55,808 nt of DNA from an uncultured Oscillibacter sp. (GCA_950097035.1 CATNDT010000001.1:12878-68685), one strand, 5' to 3'; positions 39,838 through 48,809 are shown, numbered from the stretch's first letter. The notes: a model not told the origin generated them from the sequence alone. Program-made: numbers and translations.

Positions 39838-40848
39838 ATGAAACGCACGAGGTTATTCTGCGTCCTGCTTGCGGCGGCGATGCTGCTCAGTCTGGCCGCC
39901 TGCGGCAAGGACGACCCGAAAGAGTCCAATTCGCTCCAGATCGGGGACTATGCGCTGCTCTACAAGGGGGCCAGCATCATGGAGGACTCAGATGGAAACG
40001 ACGCGCTGGTCCTGACGCTGGATTTTACCAACAACAGCAAGGACAGCGGCTCCTATGTATGGTCCATCTCTGAAACAGCGATACAGAACGGCGCAGAATT
40101 GGCTATCGCCACCGTCTTTGCGAACAGCGACTCCTACGACACGGTGATCGACAGTCAATTTACGGATGTCGCGCCGGGTGAAACCCTTGAACTCCGCACC
40201 GCCTTTGTGCTGGCGGATACCACCAGCAAGGTCGAGGTGACCTTTGAGGAGGCGTTCGGCGACAAAACCGGTAAGATCACCGTCGATCCGTCCACACTCA
40301 GCCGGGAAGCGGCGGGAAGCGGTACGGGTCAGGATACTGGAACCGGAGATATACTGCTGGACTGGTGGAACGGCGACTGGTACGGCTGGTGGATCATGAC
40401 CGGCTGCTCGGGCGACTACGAGGATCTGGAGGGCGCCTGGTGGGACATCTGCGGCGCCATTGACATCGGCGGGGACGGCACGGGCACTGTCACCCTCTGG
40501 GATGAGGACTACACGAAGTCGGAACCGATGGTCTCCGCGTCGGTCAGCCTCAGTGATGATGGGACCAGCATATATGGCACCATGACATCCGAGGGCGGCG
40601 CCTTCACGGATATTGCGCTGGAGCACGGGGACTGGATCGTTGACCCGGGACTGGTGGACTATGGGGACATGATCCACATTGACGGTGATTACGAAAACGG
40701 CGGAGATGCGTTCCACTATGATATCTACCTGCGCCCGTGGGGGACCTATTGGGTGGATGTGGACGAGGAGGATCTGCCCAATCTCTATGACAGCTGGTAT
40801 CTGCCTCTGATCGATGCGGAGGAGCCTATGCCGGACAGCATCGGATGA
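39838..40848 (+). CDS. Lipoprotein with DUF5067-like N-terminal region
   Basis: Lipobox LSLAACGK; GDYALLYKGASIMEDSDGNDALVLTLDFTNNSKDSGSY. Confidence 0.6.
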   Translation: MKRTRLFCVLLAAAMLLSLAACGKDDPKESNSLQIGDYALLYKGASIMEDSDGNDALVLTLDFTNNSKDSGSYVWSISETAIQNGAELAIATVFANSDSYDTVIDSQFTDVAPGETLELRTAFVLADTTSKVEVTFEEAFGDKTGKITVDPSTLSREAAGSGTGQDTGTGDILLDWWNGDWYGWWIMTGCSGDYEDLEGAWWDICGAIDIGGDGTGTVTLWDEDYTKSEPMVSASVSLSDDGTSIYGTMTSEGGAFTDIALEHGDWIVDPGLVDYGDMIHIDGDYENGGDAFHYDIYLRPWGTYWVDVDEEDLPNLYDSWYLPLIDAEEPMPDSIG

Positions 40849-40856
40849 CACCAGAA

Positions 40857-40905
40857 TGGGGATCGTTCCCGCCCCATTTGGGGCGGAGCGATCCCCGTTT
40901 GCGCA
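40857..40905 (+). terminator. GC-rich hairpin, terminator-like
   Basis: GGGGATCGTTCCCGCCCCA-TTT-GGGGCGGAGCGATCCCC-GTTT. Confidence 0.5.
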
Positions 40906-40940
40906 ATGGTATGGAGCAGTGACGTTTGAAAGGAGCAGTT

Positions 40941-42161
40941 ATGAAAAGGACATCAAAACGAGTGATCGCATTTTTTCTAATACTGGTTCTGGTGCTGTCT
41001 CTCTGTGCCTGCGCGCAAAAACAGCAAGCGGGAACAGACGAACCAAATCGAAGCGCCGATGGTGAGACGCTGTCTGGTATGCCCGATCAAAAACTGCCGG
41101 AAAAGCTGCGCCCGGGGGCCGGGGGATCGGATATGCAGCCGACACCGACCGGATTCTCCGCGGAAGCGGAACAATCTCTTGTTTGGCTGCGGGAGAGAAT
41201 GGCTTTTCCGCAGACCATGTTCGGCGCGGCCTTCCTGGGCTATACCGGAGAAGCGTCTGATGGAGATTGGCTGTCAGAAACAGACCAAGCGACGCTGCAG
41301 AAATACCCTTTTATTTCCGAAATCGATACGGGGCATACCATCGGGGACGATGATTATCTGTATTGTCTCGTGCCGCTTGATGAAAATGCCACGGTTTCCG
41401 TCAATCTCATGCGGTGGGATTCGAAATCAGATACTGAAGAGGTCATCGAGGTTCTCTACCGGTCTGAAGTTGGAGATCCGCTGCTGATCTTTGCAGCCGG
41501 CGGGGACGATGCATACGCATACCTGTCCTACATACAGGTCCAGATCGTAGACAACGCAGGCAACAGCTGCGTGTGGGAGCCGCAGCTCTATACATCAACG
41601 GGGCACATCGTGCCATGTTTCTCGGAAAACGGAGACTACCTCTCCTTCGACTTTACGGAATACGGCTGGCAGGGCGTTCCTTCCGAGCTTGCACCGTGGC
41701 TGGCAGACGGCTGGAGCGGCGTCTATGCCTCCGGGCTTGGCGGCAGCTGGACAACGCAGGCAGCGGCATGGGATACGGACCGTATCGCAAATTACTACCT
41801 GTGGTTCTTTCCCGAGGATGAGATGGGAGGAACGGTCGAACTGTATTGGGAATACGAGGGTGCCGATCCTTCTAAAACGACGTGGGAAGAGGTGTGGAGC
41901 GGTTTCTGGACGACCACATCCGTCATGGATGGACCCAGTTATGTGACCGTCAGCCTGTCCCTTGTTGGCGGTGATAACTATGGCGTCACAGACGGCCCGT
42001 ATTATATCTCGGAGACTTATCCGATTTTGATGAGTCCCAGCGGCGAGGAGATGGTGATCGGCGCTGGGGAGAACGAAGTCAGCCTGCCGTTTATGCCGAA
42101 GTACGACGCGCAGCTGTGCGTCCTGACGCTGGACAGCTTGCTCACCGACCCGCTCGGCTGA
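40941..42161 (+). CDS. Lipoprotein, paralog of 44713-45852
   Basis: Lipobox LSLCAC; MAFPQTMFGAAFLGYTGEAS...LVPLDENATVSVNLMRW. Confidence 0.65.
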   Translation: MKRTSKRVIAFFLILVLVLSLCACAQKQQAGTDEPNRSADGETLSGMPDQKLPEKLRPGAGGSDMQPTPTGFSAEAEQSLVWLRERMAFPQTMFGAAFLGYTGEASDGDWLSETDQATLQKYPFISEIDTGHTIGDDDYLYCLVPLDENATVSVNLMRWDSKSDTEEVIEVLYRSEVGDPLLIFAAGGDDAYAYLSYIQVQIVDNAGNSCVWEPQLYTSTGHIVPCFSENGDYLSFDFTEYGWQGVPSELAPWLADGWSGVYASGLGGSWTTQAAAWDTDRIANYYLWFFPEDEMGGTVELYWEYEGADPSKTTWEEVWSGFWTTTSVMDGPSYVTVSLSLVGGDNYGVTDGPYYISETYPILMSPSGEEMVIGAGENEVSLPFMPKYDAQLCVLTLDSLLTDPLG

Positions 42162-42230
42162 TCTTCTGCGGATTACGGCCTGTTTCGGTATAGACCGTTA
42201 CAGCGCCGGCATGGGAAGGAGGAATTTCAG

Positions 42231-43364
42231 ATGCCAACACAGGTAACAAATTATCAATGCCCCAGCTGCACGGGACCGCTGCATTTTTCCGGTGCGTCCG
42301 GCCGGTTGGAGTGCGAATACTGCGGCGCCAGTTATGATGTGGCGGAGATCGAGGCGCTCTACGCAGAGAAAGAAAAAAAGGCGGCAGAAGCCCAGCAGGC
42401 GGCGGAGGAAGGCGGCGCCGGACAGGGCGCGCCGGCCACGGATGGAGGCGCATGGGACACCTCTGACTTTTGCGAGGATTGGGGGGCTGAGGGCGACGGT
42501 ATGCGGGCCTACGGCTGCCCCAGCTGCGGCGCGGAGCTCATCTGCGAGGAGAGCACGGCGGCGACCTCCTGCCCCTATTGCGGGAACCCCACCGTGGTGC
42601 CGGGCCAGTTCTCCGGGGCACTGCGGCCGGATTTCATCGTTCCGTTCAAGCTGAGCAAGGAAGATGCGGTAAAGGCCCTCAAGTCCCACTACAAAGGGAA
42701 GTTTTTCCTGCCGAAAAGCTTTACCGGTGAAAATCATGTGCAGGAGATCCGGGGGATCTATGTTCCCTTCTGGATGTTCGACGGCGAGGCGGAGGGCGAT
42801 GCCCATTATGAGGCTGCCCGCTCCCGTACATACCGTTCCGGCGACTACGAGATCACGGAGACGAAACACTACGATGTCTACCGGGCCGGAACCGTCACCT
42901 TTGAGAAAGTGCCGGTGGACGCCTCCAGCAAGATGCCGGACGGCCACATGGACTCCATTGAACCCTATGACTACAAGGAGCTGAAGCCCTTTTCCACCGC
43001 GTATCTCCCCGGCTTCCTGGCCGATAAGTTCGATGTGACGGTGGAACAGAGCCGGCAGCGGGCGGATCAGCGCTGTGAGGGGACCCTTGCCTCCGCGCTG
43101 CGCGGCACAGTGAAGCGTTATGACCTCTGCGTTCTCAGAGAAAGCAGCGTTCACCTGCGCAGGGGCAAGGTGCATTACGCCCTGATGCCCGTCTGGATGC
43201 TGAATACCAAGTGGCATGGGAAGGACTTCCTCTTTGCCATGAATGGACAGACCGGAAAGCTGGTGGGCGACCTGCCGGTCAGCTGGGGGAAGTTCTGGGG
43301 GCTGTTTGCCGCCATCGCCGTCCCCCTATCTGTGATCAGTTCGGCGCTGGTCCTATTGCCGTGA
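42231..43364 (+). CDS. Zinc-ribbon protein with C-terminal TM
   Basis: CPSCTGPLHFSGASGRLECEYCG; CPSCGAELICEESTAATSCPYCGNPTVVP; C-terminal TM. Confidence 0.65.
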   Translation: MPTQVTNYQCPSCTGPLHFSGASGRLECEYCGASYDVAEIEALYAEKEKKAAEAQQAAEEGGAGQGAPATDGGAWDTSDFCEDWGAEGDGMRAYGCPSCGAELICEESTAATSCPYCGNPTVVPGQFSGALRPDFIVPFKLSKEDAVKALKSHYKGKFFLPKSFTGENHVQEIRGIYVPFWMFDGEAEGDAHYEAARSRTYRSGDYEITETKHYDVYRAGTVTFEKVPVDASSKMPDGHMDSIEPYDYKELKPFSTAYLPGFLADKFDVTVEQSRQRADQRCEGTLASALRGTVKRYDLCVLRESSVHLRRGKVHYALMPVWMLNTKWHGKDFLFAMNGQTGKLVGDLPVSWGKFWGLFAAIAVPLSVISSALVLLP

Positions 43365-43383
43365 GAAAGGAGGCGGACCGGAT

Positions 43384-44700
43384 ATGAAGAAAGCATATAC
43401 TGCTCTCGCGCTGGCGTTCCTGTTGGCGCTGTCCCTCTGCAATCCCGCAATGGCGGCAATGGAGTACGGCGTGATCTATGACGAAACGGAATCCTTGGGA
43501 TCGCAGGAGCTGACCATGCAGGGAGAACAGACCCTCCCCCAGCTCTCCCAGGCGCTGGGCCTTGATCTGCGGGTGGATGTATTGACTCAAAACAGCTATG
43601 ACGGACTTGGCGACGCCGCCGCGGGGATCTATGAGGAATATGATTATGGCTATGGCGAGCACAAGGAGGGCGTAACGCTGACCATTCTGCTGGAACCGCA
43701 GGATGGGGATACCTACAGGATGGTTGACGAAAATGACTGGTGTGTCTACACCAGACTGAGCGATGAGCGGGGCAGCGGCCAGGAATTGTCCGACGCCGTC
43801 TACGATGCGGTACAGCCCTATATGGCGGCGCGGGCATGGAACGGTGAGGACATGACCATGAGCGCCGTGGCGCTGACCCAGGCAGTGGACGCCATGGCAG
43901 AAACGGCGGAGGAGTACATCCGCACAAATTGCCCGCCGGCCGGCTCCGGCGAGGATGCCGGTGTGGAAGAACCGGTGCAGGGCAGCGTCACGATGCAGTA
44001 TGTATTTGATGCTGCAGACCTTCTTCCCTATGAGAAGTGGGAAAAATTGGAGGCTCGGGCCGAAGCTATTTCCCAAAAGCAGGATTGCGGCGTTTATTTT
44101 GCTCTTGTAGATGATTACACGGAATACGGAAACGGCAGTGTCTTTGAGGTCACCTATCAGCTCTATCACGGCAGTGAGCTCGGTATGGGCAACGGGCGGG
44201 ATGGGATCATCGTGCTCCTGAGCATGGCCGAGCAGGACTACGCCATGTTCGTCTACGGCGAGTACGCCGAGTATGCCTTTGATGAATATGGGCAGGAGAA
44301 GCTGAAGGAGCAATTCCTGGGTGATTTTGGGGAAGACGACTGGTATGGCGGCATTTCCAATTACTTAGACGCCTGTGAGGAATATCTGACGAAAGCCGAC
44401 GCCGGCAAGCCGGTGCGCCGTCCTTACTGGATCTGGTTCGTCATTTCAGCAGGATGCTCCTGTCTGGCCGCAGGGACGGTTTGCCTGTGGCTGCTGCGTA
44501 AGATGAAGTCCGTCCATCAAAAGGCGGAAGCCGATGCGTACCTCACCGCTGGCGGCTTACACCTGACAAAGCAGTACGACCGGTACACCCATACCACCGA
44601 AACACGCACCAAGATCCAGAAAGAGAGCTCGGGCGGCAGCGGCGGCAGCACCTACAGCGAAAGCGGGGGCGGCGGCAGCGGCCGCAGCGGGAAATTCTGA
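43384..44700 (+). CDS. TPM-domain membrane protein
   Basis: Signal peptide; YDETESLGSQELTMQGEQTLPQLSQALGLDLRVDVLTQ and DAADLLPYEKWEKLEARAEAISQKQDCGVYFALVDD; C-terminal TM and Gly/Ser tail. Confidence 0.7.
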   Translation: MKKAYTALALAFLLALSLCNPAMAAMEYGVIYDETESLGSQELTMQGEQTLPQLSQALGLDLRVDVLTQNSYDGLGDAAAGIYEEYDYGYGEHKEGVTLTILLEPQDGDTYRMVDENDWCVYTRLSDERGSGQELSDAVYDAVQPYMAARAWNGEDMTMSAVALTQAVDAMAETAEEYIRTNCPPAGSGEDAGVEEPVQGSVTMQYVFDAADLLPYEKWEKLEARAEAISQKQDCGVYFALVDDYTEYGNGSVFEVTYQLYHGSELGMGNGRDGIIVLLSMAEQDYAMFVYGEYAEYAFDEYGQEKLKEQFLGDFGEDDWYGGISNYLDACEEYLTKADAGKPVRRPYWIWFVISAGCSCLAAGTVCLWLLRKMKSVHQKAEADAYLTAGGLHLTKQYDRYTHTTETRTKIQKESSGGSGGSTYSESGGGGSGRSGKF

Positions 44701-44712
44701 GAAGGAGGCCGG

Positions 44713-45852
44713 ATGATGAAGAATTTGCTCTGGCGCCGCTTTCTCCCGGCGATTTTGTGCATGGCGCTGGCCCTTGGCCTGTCTGCCTGCGGAGGAAAAG
44801 ACACACCGCCCGTTGAAACGGAAACGGACGGTGCGATGGGCACCCTTTCCGGCAGCAAGGGAGAAAAAGATTCCGGGGTGGGTGTGTTCTCCGGCAGCGG
44901 GGAAGAAACAGCGGAGGCGGAATTGGCGGAGGAGTCCCTGAACCTGTTGTATGACGCCATGGCATACGATGACCAGTACGCCGGCGCGGTCGCCTATCTG
45001 GGATACAGGAAGCAGGGGGACTCCACCCCACTGTCGGACTGGCTGGTGGAGAATTGTGTCGGATTGGTCGAGGCGATGCCGTTTCTACTGCATATACCGG
45101 CCGAACATATCCTTGGCCCGGGCTATGGTGATTTATTCTGCATCGTTCCCCGGGATGAGAATACCAGCCTTGCCGTGAACCATGTCACCTGGGAATCCCT
45201 CGGTAACGGCGCTTGGCCTGTACCGGGTGAGGTGCTCTACCGGGAAGAGTGTGCCCAGCCTGTACTGATATTCGTAAATTATGAGCAATGGCGGGATGAA
45301 CCGGACACGGAGATCGTCCTTGTGGCAAACGATGGCGTGGAGGTGAAGTGGCTCCCGCTGACCGATGAATACGGCATTCCCATCGTGCCCACCGGGGAGA
45401 ACTACCTTCCCATGCTGATGGATTTCGGCATCTGGGGCTATGTGACCGGGTTGGACTACCCCGAGGACTGGGAGCCGTCCGGGGACGACTGGTGGCTGCC
45501 TCCCACAGACTGGGGGCTGGCTTACACAAATTGGACCTGCGAGCACTGGTACATGGAGTTCGGCTGGGGCGACAGCGACCCGGACTATTCCGGACGCATC
45601 GATCTCTACCATCAGCCGGAGGATGGGCAGGAGTATGCGTACTCGTATTCCGGCATCTGGCGTATGGAGGGCGACTGCCTGCATCTGGACCTCTCGGACG
45701 GCGCGGGCACCCGCATGAGCGGCAGCTTCCCGGTGCTGATCGACCCCTCCGGCGAATCTCTCCATATCCAGCAGGATCGTGAAACCGGTGTGTGTCCACC
45801 CTTTTTTGGCGAGGGCATGACCTGTATGGATCTGATACGCGCCTATGGCTGA
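44713..45852 (+). CDS. Lipoprotein, paralog of 40941-42161
   Basis: Lipobox LGLSACGG; MAYDDQYAGAVAYLGYRKQG...IVPRDENTSLAVNHVTW. Confidence 0.65.
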   Translation: MMKNLLWRRFLPAILCMALALGLSACGGKDTPPVETETDGAMGTLSGSKGEKDSGVGVFSGSGEETAEAELAEESLNLLYDAMAYDDQYAGAVAYLGYRKQGDSTPLSDWLVENCVGLVEAMPFLLHIPAEHILGPGYGDLFCIVPRDENTSLAVNHVTWESLGNGAWPVPGEVLYREECAQPVLIFVNYEQWRDEPDTEIVLVANDGVEVKWLPLTDEYGIPIVPTGENYLPMLMDFGIWGYVTGLDYPEDWEPSGDDWWLPPTDWGLAYTNWTCEHWYMEFGWGDSDPDYSGRIDLYHQPEDGQEYAYSYSGIWRMEGDCLHLDLSDGAGTRMSGSFPVLIDPSGESLHIQQDRETGVCPPFFGEGMTCMDLIRAYG

Positions 45853-45901
45853 GAGAACATCAGGCGCACGAGTGTGGGACAGGCGTGAAAGGAGTATTTG
45901 T

Positions 45902-46468
45902 ATGAGTATTTTTGACAGGCTAAAGCAGTCCGCCGTGGATGCCGCGGCGACGGCAGCCACAGCCATTGGAAACAAGCGGGAAACCTTTACCTTCGCGGCC
46001 CTCCCTGAGAGCCTTGCCCAGCTGCAGGCTCTCCCGGAGGCGGCCCTTGACACCCCCTTTCAGACGGCGGCGCTGACGGTGTGTGCGCTGTGTGCCTATG
46101 CTGCAGATAAGCAGATCGGTACGGATATGCTGAACTGGCTGCGCGGACCCCGTCCGCTGAATGGGCAGGAGATCTCTTTCCTAAATGACCGGTTCCGGGA
46201 CGGAAAGAACTATATCCCGTTCTCCTACTTTGCGGGCGCGACGCCGGAGAATAACTATACCCCCAGGGAGCCGTTCACCCTTGTGATCGAAAGCAATCAT
46301 ACCTCGGGCGCTGAGCAGGGGTATATGAAACTGTTTATCCCCTGCGGCGGCGCGGACAGCCCCCGGCCCATCAAGCTGCGGATGAAAGGCGATGGGAAAT
46401 GGCTCCTGTGGGAGCAGTACCTGTTGACTGGAATCCGTACACCCAAATCCGACGACCCCTGGGCATGA
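45902..46468 (+). CDS. DUF6935-like hypothetical protein
   Basis: 188-aa ORF from ATG 45902; RBS AAAGGAG. Confidence 0.55.
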   Translation: MSIFDRLKQSAVDAAATAATAIGNKRETFTFAALPESLAQLQALPEAALDTPFQTAALTVCALCAYAADKQIGTDMLNWLRGPRPLNGQEISFLNDRFRDGKNYIPFSYFAGATPENNYTPREPFTLVIESNHTSGAEQGYMKLFIPCGGADSPRPIKLRMKGDGKWLLWEQYLLTGIRTPKSDDPWA

Positions 46469-46517
46469 AAAAAGGCGGGCTGTATATCTGCCCGGCATTT
46501 GATAGAAGGTGCAGTGC

Positions 46518-46895
46518 ATGAAGAAAATGCTATTTATCTCAAAAAACAAGGTGCTGGGGCAGGGACTTCTGGCGGCGATCAAAGCGAGGCCGGAGCTTGG
46601 ACTGGAATGGCTGCCCCAGTTCAGCTACAGTGAGGCTGCCATAGGTGCAGATGTGTACCACGCGGATGTGGTGATCCTCGATGTCATGGATGGAGCCGTT
46701 GCCGATCAGGTACTGGAGCTGTGCAGAACGCTGCGGGGAAACAGCGCTGCCATACAACTCCTCCTTTTAGTCCGGCAGGACCACCCCCAGGTCAGAGCAA
46801 TGGCGGTAGGCGCTAAGCAGACAGGGCTGGCCGATGACTTTGTGTTTTATGACAGCTCCCTTGCCTACCTGTTCGCAAAGCTGGCCGCATTTTAG
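46518..46895 (+). CDS. Stand-alone receiver-like protein
   Basis: MLFISKNKVLGQGLLAAI...ADVVILDVMDG...DDFVFYDSSLAYLFAKLAAF. Confidence 0.6.
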   Translation: MKKMLFISKNKVLGQGLLAAIKARPELGLEWLPQFSYSEAAIGADVYHADVVILDVMDGAVADQVLELCRTLRGNSAAIQLLLLVRQDHPQVRAMAVGAKQTGLADDFVFYDSSLAYLFAKLAAF

Positions 46896-46903
46896 AAATA
46901 AAA

Positions 46904-46936
46904 GCAGGACGGTTCAAGTTGCCGCCCTGCTTTTTT
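46904..46936 (+). terminator. Intrinsic terminator
   Basis: GCAGGACGG-loop-CCGCCCTGC-TTTTTT. Confidence 0.7.
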
Positions 46937-46953
46937 GCGCTTTTCTTAAAAGA

Positions 46954-46998
46954 CTACCCGCTACGAGTAGGGTGGAAAAAGCTCCAACCAGTTACGAT
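46954..46998 (+). promoter_or_regulatory. Palindromic operator box 4 (one mismatch) plus -10-like element
   Basis: CTACCCGCTACGAGTAG 46954-46970; 22 nt; TACGAT 46993-46998. Confidence 0.7.
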
Positions 46999-47009
46999 AA
47001 GAGTATAAC

Positions 47010-47072
47010 AAGAACTTTGAGTTTTATGATAGCTATTTCATCTACTTGTTTGCAAAACTGCCCGCATTTTAG
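47010..47072 (+). pseudogene. 3' relic of a receiver-like gene
   Basis: KNFEFYDSYFIYLFAKLPAF* matches the C-terminus DFVFYDSSLAYLFAKLAAF* of the 46518 protein. Confidence 0.7.
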
Positions 47073-47240
47073 AAAATGACTGATTTGCCATAGCCAAAAG
47101 GTCGATTCAAATGAAACGCGCAAAAAAGTAAGGAACAGCCCAGAACGGTAAAAAATAGCTCGCCCTTTCCTCAACTTGGGAGGGTGTGGCCGGCAATGTA
47201 CAAATAGAGAGCGGTGAAAAAACACGATAATACCCTATAA

Positions 47241-47270
47241 ACAACAGAAAAGCCTGAACAGGGTCAGGCT
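47241..47270 (-). terminator. Terminator for the XRE gene (minus strand)
   Basis: Minus strand AGCCTGA-CCCTGT-TCAGGCT-TTTCTGTTG. Confidence 0.6.
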
Positions 47271-47314
47271 CTTCTGACATGAAAGCGCATTTTGAGGAGA
47301 AAGTTTCCAATGAA

Positions 47315-47671
47315 CTATATCCTCCTGTCCAAAAGCGCATCCACTACGGCGGATACCACTTTGCGATCTTCCACATCGCAAAGCTGGATCAGCCGGATAA
47401 GCTGGTCGAGCTCAGGGTCCTCCTGCTCGGCGTCTGGGTAGAAAATCCTGTCTGCGGATAATCCTAAGCCATGAAGGAGAGTACTTAGCACTGTAACACG
47501 AGGTATTTGCCCCTCATTCTCAATCGCGGCAATGTAGCGTTCAGTTACCCCGGTCCGTTCCGAGAGCTGCTCTCTTGTATAGCCCCGTGCCAAGCGGGTC
47601 GCCTTTAATGTCTCTCCCAGCTTGTCCGTTATAGATATTTCCCGTTGTAGGTGGTCGAGAGTAACCATCAA
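47315..47671 (-). CDS. XRE-family helix-turn-helix regulator
   Basis: LGETLKATRLARGYTREQLSERTGVTERYIAAIENEGQIPRVTVLSTLLHGLGLS; RBS GGAGGTGAAGC on minus strand. Confidence 0.85.
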   Translation of the reverse strand: MMVTLDHLQREISITDKLGETLKATRLARGYTREQLSERTGVTERYIAAIENEGQIPRVTVLSTLLHGLGLSADRIFYPDAEQEDPELDQLIRLIQLCDVEDRKVVSAVVDALLDRRI

Positions 47672-47921
47672 TGCTTCACCTCCACTGATATTGTATTATT
47701 TTGGCGAAACATTGGAAATGTAGGCATGGTGTTTGTTTCTTACCACCCACAATGGTACTTCTACATTTATTAATGAAGGGAGTGCAATCATGAGCAACGG
47801 TTATAATACTGCTGAAAGGCACTTGAAAGGGGACTTAATCTAAAGGGATCATCCGCATTCGCCGGGTGTACATAGCCGCGGCGAATGTCCTGTATCATCA
47901 GCATGAACTGCTGGTGGTAGA

Positions 47922-47983
47922 AAAAGGCCAAAAAGAAGCGCATGTCCATGGACGATTGGACGTGCGTTTCTTTTTGGCCTTTT
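47922..47983 (+). promoter_or_regulatory. Long hairpin (27-bp stem) upstream of sigma-like gene
   Basis: Arms 47922-47948 and 47957-47983, two wobble positions, 8-nt loop; second inverted repeat CATTCGCCG/CGGCGAATG just upstream. Confidence 0.65.
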
Positions 47984-48078
47984 CTGCCTTTTCGTGGGCA
48001 GATTTGACCGCCCACACCGGGGAAAGGAGTGAAAGGGGACAAGCAACCGCCTCCGCGGGTACGGAGGGGGGTGAAAAC

Positions 48079-48495
48079 TTGGAACTTTCACCGTCCCAGA
48101 AAACCAGCGTCCGTTATCAGTTTGAGTCCTATTGCAAGAAGGTCATCCGCGGTGAACGCTGTGACTATCTGCGCGAGGTGCTCCGCCGGGCAGAAAAAGA
48201 GGTCTGTTTTTCAGATCTTCCCGAAGGGATCCTGATGCAGATGGGAATATCAGATGATTACCCCGTTGAGCACTATGTGTTCGAGATCCGTGGTCATCGT
48301 ATCTCCATTACGGACGAGCGCCTCGGCGAAGCCCTCTTGCAGGTGGATGCCGATGGCAGAGACCTTCTGCTCCTGGCCTACTGCCTGGATCTGAGTGACT
48401 GGGAGATCGGCTTACTGCTGGGGACCCCACGCTCTACCATCCAGCGCCGCCGCCAGCGATTCCTCGACCAAATGAAACAGTTACTGAAGGAGTGA
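48079..48495 (+). CDS. Sigma-70-like regulator of the conjugative element
   Basis: Possible TTG start (ELSPSQKTSVRYQFESYCKKVIRGE...); C-terminal HTH LSDWEIGLLLGTPRSTIQRRRQRFLDQMKQ. Confidence 0.65.
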   Translation: MELSPSQKTSVRYQFESYCKKVIRGERCDYLREVLRRAEKEVCFSDLPEGILMQMGISDDYPVEHYVFEIRGHRISITDERLGEALLQVDADGRDLLLLAYCLDLSDWEIGLLLGTPRSTIQRRRQRFLDQMKQLLKE

Positions 48496-48499
48496 GTCT

Positions 48500-48742
48500 A
48501 TGAGACCGAAACCCAGAGGTGAAGATCAACTGCTGCCCTTTGAGACCATCGAGGCAGCCACCCGTGGGGACATCACTGCCATCAACTCAGTCCTGGCACA
48601 TTTCGAGGGCTACATAGCCAAACTGGCCACGCGCACCCTTTATGACGAGCATGGCTGTCCGTGTCAGTATCTTGACCCTGAGTTGAAACGGAGGTTGGAA
48701 ACCAAGTTGATCGTCCGCGTCCTCAACTTTAAGATCGCCTGA
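48500..48742 (+). CDS. HTH_16-like small protein (Tn916 Orf8-like)
   Basis: LPFETIEAATRGDITAINSVLAHFEGYIAKLATRTLYDEHG. Confidence 0.75.
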   Translation: MRPKPRGEDQLLPFETIEAATRGDITAINSVLAHFEGYIAKLATRTLYDEHGCPCQYLDPELKRRLETKLIVRVLNFKIA

Positions 48743-48809
48743 GCAAGGGCGGCCGGCATGTCCCCCTTTCCATGCCGGCCGTCCCCTCGTTTTTCAACGC
48801 ATCATAAGG

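Noticed and set aside
13901-46970. Boxes as simple terminator hairpins or a transposon inverted repeat
   Set aside because: No T-tract after the palindrome, separate terminators lie just upstream of copies 2-4, exact spacing to -10 hexamers, and no transposase nearby.
47107-47340. Short minus-strand ORFs downstream of the XRE gene
   Set aside because: Cover the XRE terminator and non-coding flank; no RBS or family features.
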